64,000 nt of DNA from a virus, in the IMG/VR virus record IMGVR_UViG_3300021961_000044, positions 1 to 64,000 of that record. One strand, given 5' to 3'. Positions 52,271 through 60,551 of this stretch are shown here, in pieces. Position numbers and translations under genes: made by a program. The first letter of the stretch is position 1; each line of letters begins with the position of its first letter. The notes beneath the pieces were generated by a model. That model was not told where the DNA came from, did no database searches, and was given only the letters and a program-made list of their open reading frames with translations.

Positions 52271-53692
52271 ATGTTCCAATCCGAGCATCTGCAGGAAAAG
52301 TGGGCACCTCTCCTCAATTATGAGGGTCTTGATCCTATCAAAGATTCGCACAGAAGAGCTGTAACCGCAGTCCTGCTTGAAAACCAAGAAAAATTCCTCC
52401 GTGAACAGTCTGCATTTGAGCAGTCTGGTTCATTCCTTTCCGAAGCTCCAACCAACAGCGCTGGTTCTTCCCCCGCTGGTTTCAGTGGTGGCGCAACTGC
52501 AGCTGGTCCTGTTGCAGGTTTCGACCCAGTTCTGATCTCACTGATCAGACGCTCCATGCCTAACCTGGTCGCTTATGACCTGGCTGGCGTTCAGCCTATG
52601 AGTGGTCCTACTGGACTCATCTTCGCGATGCGTTCACGTTACACCAATCAGTCTGGAACCGAAGCATTCTTCAACGAGCCTGATTCGGCATTCTCCGGAC
52701 GTGACAATGCATCCAACGTTGAGACAGGTCATAGCGACGGTCTCGCTGGTATGGGTACTACCGCTCAGAGCGGCAGCAACCCATCTGTTCTGAACCCTGT
52801 TGGTGCTGCTGCTTCCCTGAGCTACAATGTCGGTCAGGGCATGACTACTGCTGAGGCAGAAGGTCTTGACGGCACTGGCGATGATGCATTCAACCAGATG
52901 GCATTCTCGATCGAGAAAGTCACTGTTACCGCCAAGTCACGCGCACTGAAGGCTGAGTACAGCTTAGAACTGGCTCAAGACCTCAAGGCAATCCACGGTC
53001 TGAACGCTGAAGCGGAACTCGCAAACATTCTCTCCACAGAGATTCTTGCTGAGATCAACCGCGAAGTTATCAGAACTATCTACAAGGTTGCTGAAGTAGG
53101 TGCTGTTCAGAACGTTGCTACCGCTGGTACATTCGACCTCGACGTTGACTCCAATGGTCGTTGGTCTGTTGAGAAGTTCAAGGGTCTCCTGTTCCAAATC
53201 GAGCGCGATGCTAACGCAATTGCACAAAGAACTCGTAGAGGAAAGGGCAACATCATCATGTGCTCTGCTGACGTTGCTTCAGCACTGACCATGGCTGGTG
53301 TTCTCGATTACACCCCTGCACTCAACGCTAACCTGAACGTTGATGACACCGGTAACACCTTCGCTGGTGTTCTCCAAGGTAAGTATCGCGTCTACATCGA
53401 TCCTTATTCGGCAAACCTGACCTCCGCTAACGGAGCACCTGGTAACCAGTACTACGTTGTTGGTTACAAGGGTACTTCCCCTTATGACGCAGGTCTGTTC
53501 TATTGCCCATACGTTCCTCTCCAAATGGTCCGTGCCGTTGGTGAGAACTCCTTCCAGCCTAAGATTGGCTTCAAGACCCGTTACGGTCTGGTCGCTAACC
53601 CATTCGCAGAAGGAACCAACCAGGGTCTCGGTGCTCTGCACGTTAACCAAAACCGTTACTACAGAAGAGTTGCGGTTAAGAACCTCATGTGA
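52271..53692 (+). CDS. 23: Major capsid protein gp23
   Basis: Forms the HK97-fold hexamers of the head. The N-terminal propeptide ends at SGSFLSE (residues 52-58), the gp21 cleavage site (cut after E58; T4 cuts after E65). Conserved core: LISLIRRSMPNLVAYDLAGV, QPMSGPTGLIFAMRSRYTNQ, FSIEKVTVTAKSRALKAEYS, LELAQDLKAIHGLNAEAELA, LSTEILAEINREVIRTIY and the C-terminal LGALHVNQNRYYRRVAVKNL. 473 residues (T4: 521). The gene is visibly more GC-rich than its neighbours with C-ending codons, as expected for a very highly translated gene. No late octamer lies in the 53-base gap before it; it probably depends on the gp22 promoter. Confidence 0.98.
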   Translation: MFQSEHLQEKWAPLLNYEGLDPIKDSHRRAVTAVLLENQEKFLREQSAFEQSGSFLSEAPTNSAGSSPAGFSGGATAAGPVAGFDPVLISLIRRSMPNLVAYDLAGVQPMSGPTGLIFAMRSRYTNQSGTEAFFNEPDSAFSGRDNASNVETGHSDGLAGMGTTAQSGSNPSVLNPVGAAASLSYNVGQGMTTAEAEGLDGTGDDAFNQMAFSIEKVTVTAKSRALKAEYSLELAQDLKAIHGLNAEAELANILSTEILAEINREVIRTIYKVAEVGAVQNVATAGTFDLDVDSNGRWSVEKFKGLLFQIERDANAIAQRTRRGKGNIIMCSADVASALTMAGVLDYTPALNANLNVDDTGNTFAGVLQGKYRVYIDPYSANLTSANGAPGNQYYVVGYKGTSPYDAGLFYCPYVPLQMVRAVGENSFQPKIGFKTRYGLVANPFAEGTNQGLGALHVNQNRYYRRVAVKNLM

Positions 53693-53721
53693 TATAATTC
53701 ATATCCGTGTGAAGGAAGTGC

Positions 53722-53750
53722 GAGGAGGTCTTCGGACCTCCTCTTTTTTT
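53722..53750 (+). terminator. Intrinsic terminator with UUCG loop after gp23
   Basis: GAGGAGGTC / GACCTCCTC perfect nine-pair stem closed by a TTCG tetraloop and followed by seven Ts. It ends the scaffold-capsid transcript. Confidence 0.95.
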
Positions 53751-53751
53751 A

Positions 53752-53759
53752 TCTAAATA
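53752..53759 (+). promoter_or_regulatory. T4-type late promoter before the gp3-like gene
   Basis: TCTAAATA immediately after the gp23 terminator, 18 bases before the next ATG. Confidence 0.65.
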
Positions 53760-53777
53760 CATAAAAAGCTCAAAAAA

Positions 53778-54329
53778 ATGTTGGATTCACAATTAGATAA
53801 TAGAAATTTTTTATCCCCAACAGGGTTTAAATTTACTATTAAGAAAGCACCTGGAGCAACTTTTTTTTGCAACCAAGCAAATATCCCATCCTTAGATTTG
53901 GGAATTGCTGTGCAATCAACTTATTTAAAAGATATAGACGTTCCTGGTGACAAAATTAGATTTGGAGATCTCAATATCCAATTCTTAATAGATGAAAATA
54001 TGACAAATTATATTGAACTTCAAAAATGGATTCGTGGATTAGGATATCCAGAAAAACTTCAACAATTTGAAGAATGGAAACAAGAAGATATAATGTATCA
54101 ACATTTCTCCAAACAGGGAGATGAACCATATTCGGACGGAACTCTTCAAGTTCTAAACAGTAACAATATATCCAATATTGAAATAAGATTTAGAAGAATG
54201 TTTCCATACAGTCTTTCTACATTAAATTTCAATGCCACAGAAACAGATGTGAGCTACTTTACTGCTCAGGCATCTTTCAAGTATACTATATACGATATAC
54301 TCGATATCGAAGGAAACAAATTATTATGA
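53778..54329 (+). CDS. 3: Tail completion protein, gp3-like
   Basis: 183 residues (T4 gp3: 176). The motifs FFCNQANIPSLDLGIAVQST, DIDVPGDKIRFGDLNIQFLI and NYIELQKWIRGLGYP are those of tube-like tail proteins of cyanomyoviruses that are annotated gp3, the tail-tube terminator and sheath stabiliser. The fold resembles gp19-type tube proteins, so a second tube-like initiator (gp54 type) is the alternative. The place between gp23 and uvsY is the usual cyanophage position of gene 3. Its stop overlaps uvsY by four bases. Confidence 0.75.
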   Translation: MLDSQLDNRNFLSPTGFKFTIKKAPGATFFCNQANIPSLDLGIAVQSTYLKDIDVPGDKIRFGDLNIQFLIDENMTNYIELQKWIRGLGYPEKLQQFEEWKQEDIMYQHFSKQGDEPYSDGTLQVLNSNNISNIEIRFRRMFPYSLSTLNFNATETDVSYFTAQASFKYTIYDILDIEGNKLL

Positions 54330-54763
54330 GTTTTGATCTTGATAAAATTCAAGAAATGTGGGAAAAAGATTCTAAAATTGATATGGATAACTTGCATACA
54401 GAATCTACAAATATTCCTGTTTTACATGCAAAATATTTCCAACTCTACAATACCATCTTTCTTTTAAGAAAAAAAGCGGAACAACAAAGAAAAAATATTA
54501 GACATGAACGTTATGAATACTTTTCTGGAAAGGCAGATCCTGATGTTTATGTAGAGAATCCATTTCCAAAAAAGATTCGTGACAAAGATACTATGCAAAA
54601 ATATCTTGATGCCGATGAGAAACTTTCTTCGATTTGTTTAAAAATCGATTACTATGATACTATTCTTGTATATATTGAAAGTATTTTAAAACAAGTTACT
54701 AATCGCACATATCAAATAAAAAATGCAATAGAGTTTATGAGATTTAATTCGGGATTGGGATAA
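54326..54763 (+). CDS. uvsY: Recombination mediator UvsY
   Basis: Loads recombinase UvsX on ssDNA coated by gp32. 145 residues (T4: 137). IQEMWEKDSKIDMDNLHTES at the start, then a helical middle (LRKKAEQQRKNIRHERYEYF), SGKADPDVYVENPF (T4 has YYSGRGDGDEF), ADEKLSSICLKIDYYDTILV and the closing NRTYQIKNAIEFMRFNSG (T4: RGFAIKHIQDMRAFEAGK). It overlaps gp3-like by four bases and the following gene by one. Confidence 0.9.
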   Translation: MSFDLDKIQEMWEKDSKIDMDNLHTESTNIPVLHAKYFQLYNTIFLLRKKAEQQRKNIRHERYEYFSGKADPDVYVENPFPKKIRDKDTMQKYLDADEKLSSICLKIDYYDTILVYIESILKQVTNRTYQIKNAIEFMRFNSGLG

Positions 54764-54984
54764 TGGACAACGAAGACTGGATTTATGCTGATGAAGATTT
54801 TGATGCGGATATTCCCTATGTTGAACTTCAATTTGGAATTGAAGATCTAACAATTATTCATGATGCTGTCAAATTTAGTTATGAAAATTACTCTGAAGAT
54901 AATCCTGAAGGAAAACAAAGATTAAATTATCTGAGAGATTTTTTGTATAGGATTATTTTGGAATATAGGTTTAACGTAGACTAA
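54763..54984 (+). CDS. Small acidic protein (73 aa)
   Basis: 73 residues, net negative. The N-terminal MDNEDWIYADEDFDADIPYV is a disordered acidic tract; the rest is two or three helices (IEDLTIIHDAVKFSYENYS, QRLNYLRDFLYRIILEYRFN). The ATG overlaps the uvsY stop (TAATG). The acidic protein next to a ssDNA-binding mediator might mimic nucleic acid, but this is speculative. Homologues are common at this place in cyanomyoviruses and remain unnamed. Confidence 0.72.
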   Translation: MDNEDWIYADEDFDADIPYVELQFGIEDLTIIHDAVKFSYENYSEDNPEGKQRLNYLRDFLYRIILEYRFNVD

Positions 54985-54990
54985 TAAATA
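54983..54990 (+). promoter_or_regulatory. Late-type promoter before uvsW
   Basis: AATAAATA, 15 bases before the uvsW ATG. Late expression of UvsW also occurs in T4, where it unwinds origin R-loops and shifts replication to the recombination mode. Confidence 0.6.
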
Positions 54991-55005
54991 TCTACAGATG
55001 CATAA

Positions 55006-56487
55006 ATGCATGTGATTGATACTGAGTCAAATCTTATTATTACCAAATCAAACGAAGTATTTTTAAAGGTAAAAACGGAACCGCACATTGAGTATGAACT
55101 CAGAGACCATTTTACCTTTGAAGTTCCAAACGCAAAGTTTATGCCTCAATATAGGGGCAGAAATTGGAATGGAGAAATACATTTATTTGATATGAGATCT
55201 AAGCAAATTTATGTTGGACTCTTAGATAAGATTGTCCAGTTTTGCAAGAATCATGGATATACTTATAAATTTGAAGATAATAAATGGTATGGCACTCCAT
55301 ATGAAGAAAATGAAAATATCTCATATGAAGGAGTTAAAGACTATATGAATGCTATTTGCTCCCATTCTCCAAGGAAATACCAAATTGAGGGAGTATACGG
55401 TGCTCTAAAGCATAATAGAAAACTATTGATAAGCCCCACTGCGAGCGGCAAATCTTTGATGATTTATTCTCTTGTGAGATATTATGTAGACAAAGGAGAA
55501 AAAATCCTTTTAGTTGTTCCAACGACATCTCTTGTAGAGCAGATGTACAAGGATTTCCTTGATTATGGTTGGGATGTTGATTCATACTGCCACAAGATTT
55601 ATTCTGGTAAAGAAAAAAATATTGATGTTCCAGTAACAATTACTACTTGGCAATCTGTATATAAACTAGAACGTTCTTTTTTTGAAAAGTATGGTTGTAT
55701 TATAGGCGATGAAGCACATTTATTCAAGTCTAAATCTTTAATTCAGATTATGACCAAACTTCATCATGCCAAATACCGTTTTGGTTTTACTGGAACTTTA
55801 GATGGAACTCAAACACATAAATGGGTGCTTGAAGGATTATTTGGTCCATCCTATAAAGTGACAAGAACAGAAGAATTGATGAAACAAGGTCACTTGTCTC
55901 AACTGGATATTCAGTGTCTTATTCTTAAACATCCTTCAAAAAAATTTGATACCTATGAAGATGAGATACAATATTTAATTTCACACGAGCAAAGAAATAA
56001 ATTTATTACCAATCTTACTTTAGATTTAAAAGGAAATACTCTTGTGTTATTCAGTAGAGTAGAAGCACACGGAGCAGTCTTATATGAAAAGATAAATAGT
56101 AGTACACGAGTTGATCGTAGAGTATTTTTTGTGCATGGTGGAGTTGATGCTGAAGAAAGAGAATTAGTCAGAGAGATTACTGAAAGAGAAAACAACGCAA
56201 TCATCGTTGCTTCTTATGGAACTTTTTCTACTGGTATTAATATTAAAAACCTCCATAACGTTATCTTTGCATCACCCAGTAAATCGAGAGTTAGAAATCT
56301 CCAATCAATTGGACGAGTTCTTAGAAAGGGAAAAGATAAGTCTAAAGCAATGCTCTATGACATCGCTGATGATTGTTCAACTAAATCAAGAAGAAACTAT
56401 ACTTTAAACCACCTCATTGAAAGAATTAAAATCTATAATGAAGAGAATTTTAATTATGACATAATAACTATCAATCTAAAACCATGA
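55006..56487 (+). CDS. uvsW: DNA/RNA helicase UvsW
   Basis: SF2 helicase of recombination-dependent replication. Residues 1-100 form the N-terminal DNA-binding domain of UvsW; Walker A is SPTASGKS (143-150), motif II is DEAH (235-238), motif III FTGT near 260, and motif VI QSIGRVLR begins at Q433. 493 residues (T4: about 500). All helicase motifs are intact. The start at MHVIDTESN is the ATG behind the late octamer. Its stop overlaps the next gene by four bases (ATGA). Confidence 0.95.
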   Translation: MHVIDTESNLIITKSNEVFLKVKTEPHIEYELRDHFTFEVPNAKFMPQYRGRNWNGEIHLFDMRSKQIYVGLLDKIVQFCKNHGYTYKFEDNKWYGTPYEENENISYEGVKDYMNAICSHSPRKYQIEGVYGALKHNRKLLISPTASGKSLMIYSLVRYYVDKGEKILLVVPTTSLVEQMYKDFLDYGWDVDSYCHKIYSGKEKNIDVPVTITTWQSVYKLERSFFEKYGCIIGDEAHLFKSKSLIQIMTKLHHAKYRFGFTGTLDGTQTHKWVLEGLFGPSYKVTRTEELMKQGHLSQLDIQCLILKHPSKKFDTYEDEIQYLISHEQRNKFITNLTLDLKGNTLVLFSRVEAHGAVLYEKINSSTRVDRRVFFVHGGVDAEERELVREITERENNAIIVASYGTFSTGINIKNLHNVIFASPSKSRVRNLQSIGRVLRKGKDKSKAMLYDIADDCSTKSRRNYTLNHLIERIKIYNEENFNYDIITINLKP

Positions 56488-56885
56488 TGGAAGATGATTT
56501 TTATGCAACAATAAAACTAAAAACAGGCGAAGAAATATTTGCCAAAGTTTCACCATGCCATGAAGATGACAGAACTTTATTATTTCTTTCTTGTCCAATA
56601 ATATTAGAAGAAATCAAACATCCTAAAGGGGTTACTGGATACAAAGTAGAAAGATGGTTGAAAAGTTCTGATGGAGAGATGATAGTATTGGACATGGACA
56701 ATGTACTTACAATGTCAGAATCAAAAGATATGCACATAATAAATATGCATCAACATTTCAGCAGATCATCTAATGAAAAATCTCCATCAAATTCATCTCA
56801 TTCAGAGTTAAGTAGAAAAATGGGATTCTTAGGAAACGTTGATGAAGCAAAAGAATTATTAGAAAAGCTTTATAAAGAACATTAA
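56484..56885 (+). CDS. Conserved protein with LSm-like N-terminus (133 aa)
   Basis: The N-terminal half (DDFYATIKLKTGEEIFAKVS, TLLFLSCPIILEEI, GYKVERWLKSSDGEMIVLDM, DNVLTM) has the strand pattern of an Sm/LSm-type small beta barrel: a LKTGEEI turn, a linker, and a closing strand with D-N-V. The C-terminal half is polar with a helix (VDEAKELLEKLYKEH). The idea of an RNA-binding Sm-like fold is from pattern only. The gene lies between uvsW and gp55 and overlaps uvsW (ATGA). A second ATG one codon later could be the start. Function unknown. Confidence 0.7.
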   Translation: MMEDDFYATIKLKTGEEIFAKVSPCHEDDRTLLFLSCPIILEEIKHPKGVTGYKVERWLKSSDGEMIVLDMDNVLTMSESKDMHIINMHQHFSRSSNEKSPSNSSHSELSRKMGFLGNVDEAKELLEKLYKEH

Positions 56886-56939
56886 GCTATATTTGTCTCT
56901 TCAACCCTAACAAAGGTATTCTACTGATGTTTTAGAACC

Positions 56940-56969
56940 TTGTCAACTATTCACTGTAGATGTTATAAT
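56940..56969 (+). promoter_or_regulatory. Sigma70-type promoter before gene 55
   Basis: TTGTCA (56940-56945, five of six) and a perfect TATAAT (56964-56969) with an 18-base spacer. Initiation near 56976 would make a very short leader to the first start codon. It fits the need to make the late sigma before late transcription. The remaining bases between 56886 and 56939 hold nothing I recognise. Confidence 0.72.
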
Positions 56970-56993
56970 GTCTACATATGATAGTAAATACTT

Positions 56994-57530
56994 ATGATAC
57001 ATTCAGGAATGACTAAAAGAAAAAGGTCAGAACATTATGTAAATAATAAAGAATTTCTTGCAGCATTGATAACTTATAGAAATGATGTAGAAAATACATT
57101 TATTAAAAAGTTTGGAAGAGAACCAACCAAAGAAGATAGAGGCACAAAGTGGGATACTAAACCTCCTATCCCTCGCTACATTGGAGAGTGTTTTCTTAAG
57201 ATTGCTAATCACTTGTCATTCAAACCAAACTTCGTGAACTATATGTTCAAGGAAGATATGATTTCTGATGGCATTGAAAACTGTGTTCAATACATTCATA
57301 ACTTCAATCCAGAGAAGTCACAAAACCCATTTGCATACTTCACTCAAATCATTCACTACGCTTTCCTTCGTCGTATCCAAAGAGAAAAGCGTCAATTAGA
57401 CATCAAGAATAAGATTATTGAACGATCTGGATTTACTGAAGTATTTGACGATAACAATACTCTTGACGGATCCAACTACTCCGATTACAATAGCATTAAA
57501 GACGCTGTACACTCTAAACTTCGGTACTGA
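56994..57530 (+). CDS. 55: Late sigma factor gp55
   Basis: Sigma70-family factor for late transcription; it recognises TATAAATA without a -35 element. 178 residues (T4: 185). The core YIGECFLKIANHLSFKPNFV, EDMISDGIENCVQYIHNFNP and PFAYFTQIIHYAFLRRIQRE corresponds to sigma region 2 (RNA polymerase binding and -10 recognition); the C-terminal tail (about 150-178) would carry the sliding-clamp binding element. The ATG at 57009 (MTKRKRSEHY, AGGA directly before) is an alternative, and perhaps better, start five codons later. Followed directly by gp47. Confidence 0.93.
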   Translation: MIHSGMTKRKRSEHYVNNKEFLAALITYRNDVENTFIKKFGREPTKEDRGTKWDTKPPIPRYIGECFLKIANHLSFKPNFVNYMFKEDMISDGIENCVQYIHNFNPEKSQNPFAYFTQIIHYAFLRRIQREKRQLDIKNKIIERSGFTEVFDDNNTLDGSNYSDYNSIKDAVHSKLRY

Positions 57531-58580
57531 ATGAAAGTCGCTATTATCACGGATCAACATTTTGGATGCCGTAAAAATTCAAAATTATTTCATGATTATT
57601 TTTTGAAATTCTATAATGATATATTTTTTCCTACCTTGGAAAAAGAAGGAATTTCAGTAGTTATTGATATGGGAGATACGTTTGATAATAGACAAGGTAT
57701 TAATTTTGGTGCTTTAGCGTGGGCAAAAGATAATTACTATGATCGTTTGAGGAACATGGGTGTTCATGTTCATACGATTGTTGGAAACCATACTGCATTT
57801 TATAAAAATACGAATGAAATTAACGCAGTAGATTTGTTGCTTCGTGAATACAACAATGTTACTGTATATTCAAATGCAAAAGAAGTTAAGTTAGATAATT
57901 TAAATGTTCTTTTTATTCCTTGGATCAATCAAGAGAATGAAAATGAAACAGTCAAATTGGTTAAAAATACAACTTGTAAACTGGCAATGGGTCATCTTGA
58001 ATTAAATGGATTCAGGGCTCATCGTGGACATGTCATGGAAAATGGTATGGATACAGATCTTTTTAACAAATTTGAAAAAGTATACTCTGGACATTATCAT
58101 ACAAGATCTTCCGATGGTAAAATTTTCTATTTGGGAAATCCATATGAAATGTTTTGGAATGATGTAAATGACACTCGTGGATTCCATATATTTGATACAG
58201 AAACTCTAGAGCATGTTGCAGTCGATAATCCATATAAGTTGTTTTATAACATTTATTATGAAGATCAACCACATCAACTTCTAGATGCAAAAGTGTATGA
58301 GGATAAAATTGTAAAAGTTATTGTCCGTAAAAAATCAAGTTCTAAAAGATTTGAAAAATTTATTGATAAACTTTATGATGCTGGAGTATATGAGTTAAAA
58401 GTTGTTGAAACATATAATTTTGATGGATGGTATGAATCCGATGATAAAAAAACATATGAATCGGAAGATACGATGTCAATTCTAAACCGTTATATTGATG
58501 ATGCAGAAATAGAATTGGATAAGTCCCACATTAAGAATATTATGAGAACAGTATATCAAGAAGCATGTGAGATGATATAA
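57531..58580 (+). CDS. 47: Recombination nuclease subunit gp47 (Mre11-like)
   Basis: Metallophosphoesterase nuclease subunit of the gp46/gp47 (Rad50/Mre11) complex that resects DNA ends. All five phosphoesterase motifs are visible: D8-x-H10 (TDQHFG), G48-D49-T50 (MGDTFDN), G85-N86-H87 (GNHTAF), G154-H155 (GHLEL) and G187-H188-x-H190 (SGHYHT). 349 residues (T4: 339). The ATG follows the gp55 stop directly and its own stop overlaps the next ATG by one base (TAATG). Confidence 0.96.
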   Translation: MKVAIITDQHFGCRKNSKLFHDYFLKFYNDIFFPTLEKEGISVVIDMGDTFDNRQGINFGALAWAKDNYYDRLRNMGVHVHTIVGNHTAFYKNTNEINAVDLLLREYNNVTVYSNAKEVKLDNLNVLFIPWINQENENETVKLVKNTTCKLAMGHLELNGFRAHRGHVMENGMDTDLFNKFEKVYSGHYHTRSSDGKIFYLGNPYEMFWNDVNDTRGFHIFDTETLEHVAVDNPYKLFYNIYYEDQPHQLLDAKVYEDKIVKVIVRKKSSSKRFEKFIDKLYDAGVYELKVVETYNFDGWYESDDKKTYESEDTMSILNRYIDDAEIELDKSHIKNIMRTVYQEACEMI

Positions 58581-58852
58581 TGTATATTATTACTGTATTG
58601 GGAAAGGAGAGCGAAGGTGCTTATTCAGTTATGAGTGATGATGGAGAACATGTTCTCTATATGTTTGAAGATGAGGACGATGCTGTGAGATATGCTATGC
58701 TTTTGGAAGAAGATAGAGATTTCCCAGAAATGCATGTAATTGAAGTTGACGATGAAATGATGTTTCAGTTATGTGAACTAAACGATTATAGATATGCAGT
58801 TATATCTAAGAATGACATTGTAATTCCACCAGAACACCATGATTATATTTGA
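58580..58852 (+). CDS. DUF3110-like protein between gp47 and gp46 (90 aa)
   Basis: 90 residues, very acidic. YIITVLGKESEGAYSVMSDD, then LYMFEDEDDAVRYAMLLEED and MHVIEVDDEMMFQLCELNDY match DUF3110 of cyanobacteria and cyanophages (FEDEDDAxRYAxxLEAQ is the core pattern). Function is unknown in both. The gene is locked between the two subunits of a recombination nuclease: one-base overlap with gp47 and a 14-base overlap with gp46, so it is translated together with them. It may modulate that complex or be a host-derived regulator; both are inference. Confidence 0.82.
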   Translation: MYIITVLGKESEGAYSVMSDDGEHVLYMFEDEDDAVRYAMLLEEDRDFPEMHVIEVDDEMMFQLCELNDYRYAVISKNDIVIPPEHHDYI

Positions 58853-60551
58853 AAAAATTCGTTGGAAAAACTTTTTGTCAACGGGCAATCAATTTACTGA
58901 AATTAATTTATCCAATAAATCTACAACTCTGGTTGTAGGTACTAATGGTGCTGGAAAGAGTACAGTTTTGGATGCACTTACTTTTTCTTTGTTCGGCAAA
59001 CCATATAGAAAAATCAATAAACCACAACTTTCTAATTCCGTGAATGAAAAAGATTGTGTTGTTGAAATTGAATTTACTATTGGTCCTTCCAAATGGAAAA
59101 TAATTCGTGGAATCAAACCAAATAAATTCGAGATTTATAAAAATGATAATCTATTGAATCAAGACGCAAGTATTATTGATCAACAAAAATGGTTTGAGCA
59201 AAATGTCTTAAAAATGAACTATAAGTCTTTTACTCAAATTGTAATTTTGGGTAGCAGCACTTTTGTTCCATTTATGCAACTTTCCGCTTCTCATCGAAGA
59301 GAAGTGATTGAGGATCTTCTGGATATTAAAATATTCTCTTCAATGAGTAATATTTTGAAAGAAAAAATTCGTGATGTTAGGGAAGAAATTAAAGTCCTTG
59401 AACTTAAAAAAGAATCTCTCAAGGATAAAGTTGAAATGCAAAACAACTTTATAGAAGAATTGGAGAATCGCGGTAAAGAAAATATAAATCAGAAAAAACA
59501 TATTATAGAAAGTCTTATTAGTGAAGAAACTCTTTTGATGAATTCAAATGCTTCTATTGAGGAAGATATTTTTAAACTCACAAAGGATCTTGAAGATGTT
59601 TCTGGAGCAACAGAAAAACTTCGTAGACTTGGTGGACTCAAAGGAAAAATCTCACAAAAAGTATCAAACATTACAACAGAACATAAATTTTTTACAGAAA
59701 ATACGGTATGCCCTACATGTACGCAATCTATTGATGAAGAGTTTCGCCTAAATAGAATTAAGGACGCTCAAGATAAAGCAAAGGAGTTGCAGTCTGGTTA
59801 CAAAGAACTAGAGGAGGCAATTAAAGAGGAGGAAGAGCGAGAGCGTCATTTTTCCATTTTATCTAAGGAGATTACTTCTTTAACACATGGCATTTCTAAA
59901 AACAATACTAAGATATCTGGATGTCAACGACAGATCAGAGATCTGGAATCGGAAATTCAGAGAATTACCGATCAACTTGAAAACAGAAATACTGAACATG
60001 AGAAGTTAGAAACTTTTAAAAAAAATTTAATAACAACGGATAATTCTCTTTTTGAATACAAAGAGAATTTATCTAACTATAATTTTTCTTTTTCCCTACT
60101 CAAAGATGGAGGGGTTAAAGGAAATATTATTAAAAAATATCTTCCTCTGATAAATCAGCAAGTAAACAGATACTTGCAGATGATGGACTTCTATATTAAT
60201 TTTACTCTTGATGAGGAGTTTAATGAAACTGTAGAATCTCCTATTCATGAGAATTTTTCATATTCATCTTTTAGTGAAGGCGAAAAGATGAGAATCGATC
60301 TCTCTCTTCTGTTTACTTGGAGAGAAGTTGCTAGAATGAAAAATTCTATCAACACAAATCTTCTCATAATGGATGAAGTGTTTGATAGTTCTCTGGATGG
60401 TTTTGGTACAGATGAATTTTTAAAAATCATTCGGTTTGTCATCAAAGACGCTAACATTTTTGTTATATCCCATAAAACAGGAATGGAAGACAAGTTTGAT
60501 GATGTAATTAAATTTGAAAAAGTTAAAGGATTTAGTAGAGTGGCATTATGA
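58839..60551 (+). CDS. 46: Recombination nuclease subunit gp46 (Rad50-like)
   Basis: ABC-type SMC/Rad50 ATPase. Walker A GTNGAGKST at 34-42; long coiled coil from about residue 165 to 455 broken by the zinc hook C291-P-T-C294; ABC signature FSEGEKMR beginning at F478; Walker B LLIMDEVFD with D512-E513. 570 residues (T4: 560). The start lies 14 bases inside the preceding gene in another frame (MIIFEKIRWKNFLST), the expected N-terminus of the family. Its stop overlaps the next gene by four bases. Confidence 0.96.
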   Translation: MIIFEKIRWKNFLSTGNQFTEINLSNKSTTLVVGTNGAGKSTVLDALTFSLFGKPYRKINKPQLSNSVNEKDCVVEIEFTIGPSKWKIIRGIKPNKFEIYKNDNLLNQDASIIDQQKWFEQNVLKMNYKSFTQIVILGSSTFVPFMQLSASHRREVIEDLLDIKIFSSMSNILKEKIRDVREEIKVLELKKESLKDKVEMQNNFIEELENRGKENINQKKHIIESLISEETLLMNSNASIEEDIFKLTKDLEDVSGATEKLRRLGGLKGKISQKVSNITTEHKFFTENTVCPTCTQSIDEEFRLNRIKDAQDKAKELQSGYKELEEAIKEEEERERHFSILSKEITSLTHGISKNNTKISGCQRQIRDLESEIQRITDQLENRNTEHEKLETFKKNLITTDNSLFEYKENLSNYNFSFSLLKDGGVKGNIIKKYLPLINQQVNRYLQMMDFYINFTLDEEFNETVESPIHENFSYSSFSEGEKMRIDLSLLFTWREVARMKNSINTNLLIMDEVFDSSLDGFGTDEFLKIIRFVIKDANIFVISHKTGMEDKFDDVIKFEKVKGFSRVAL

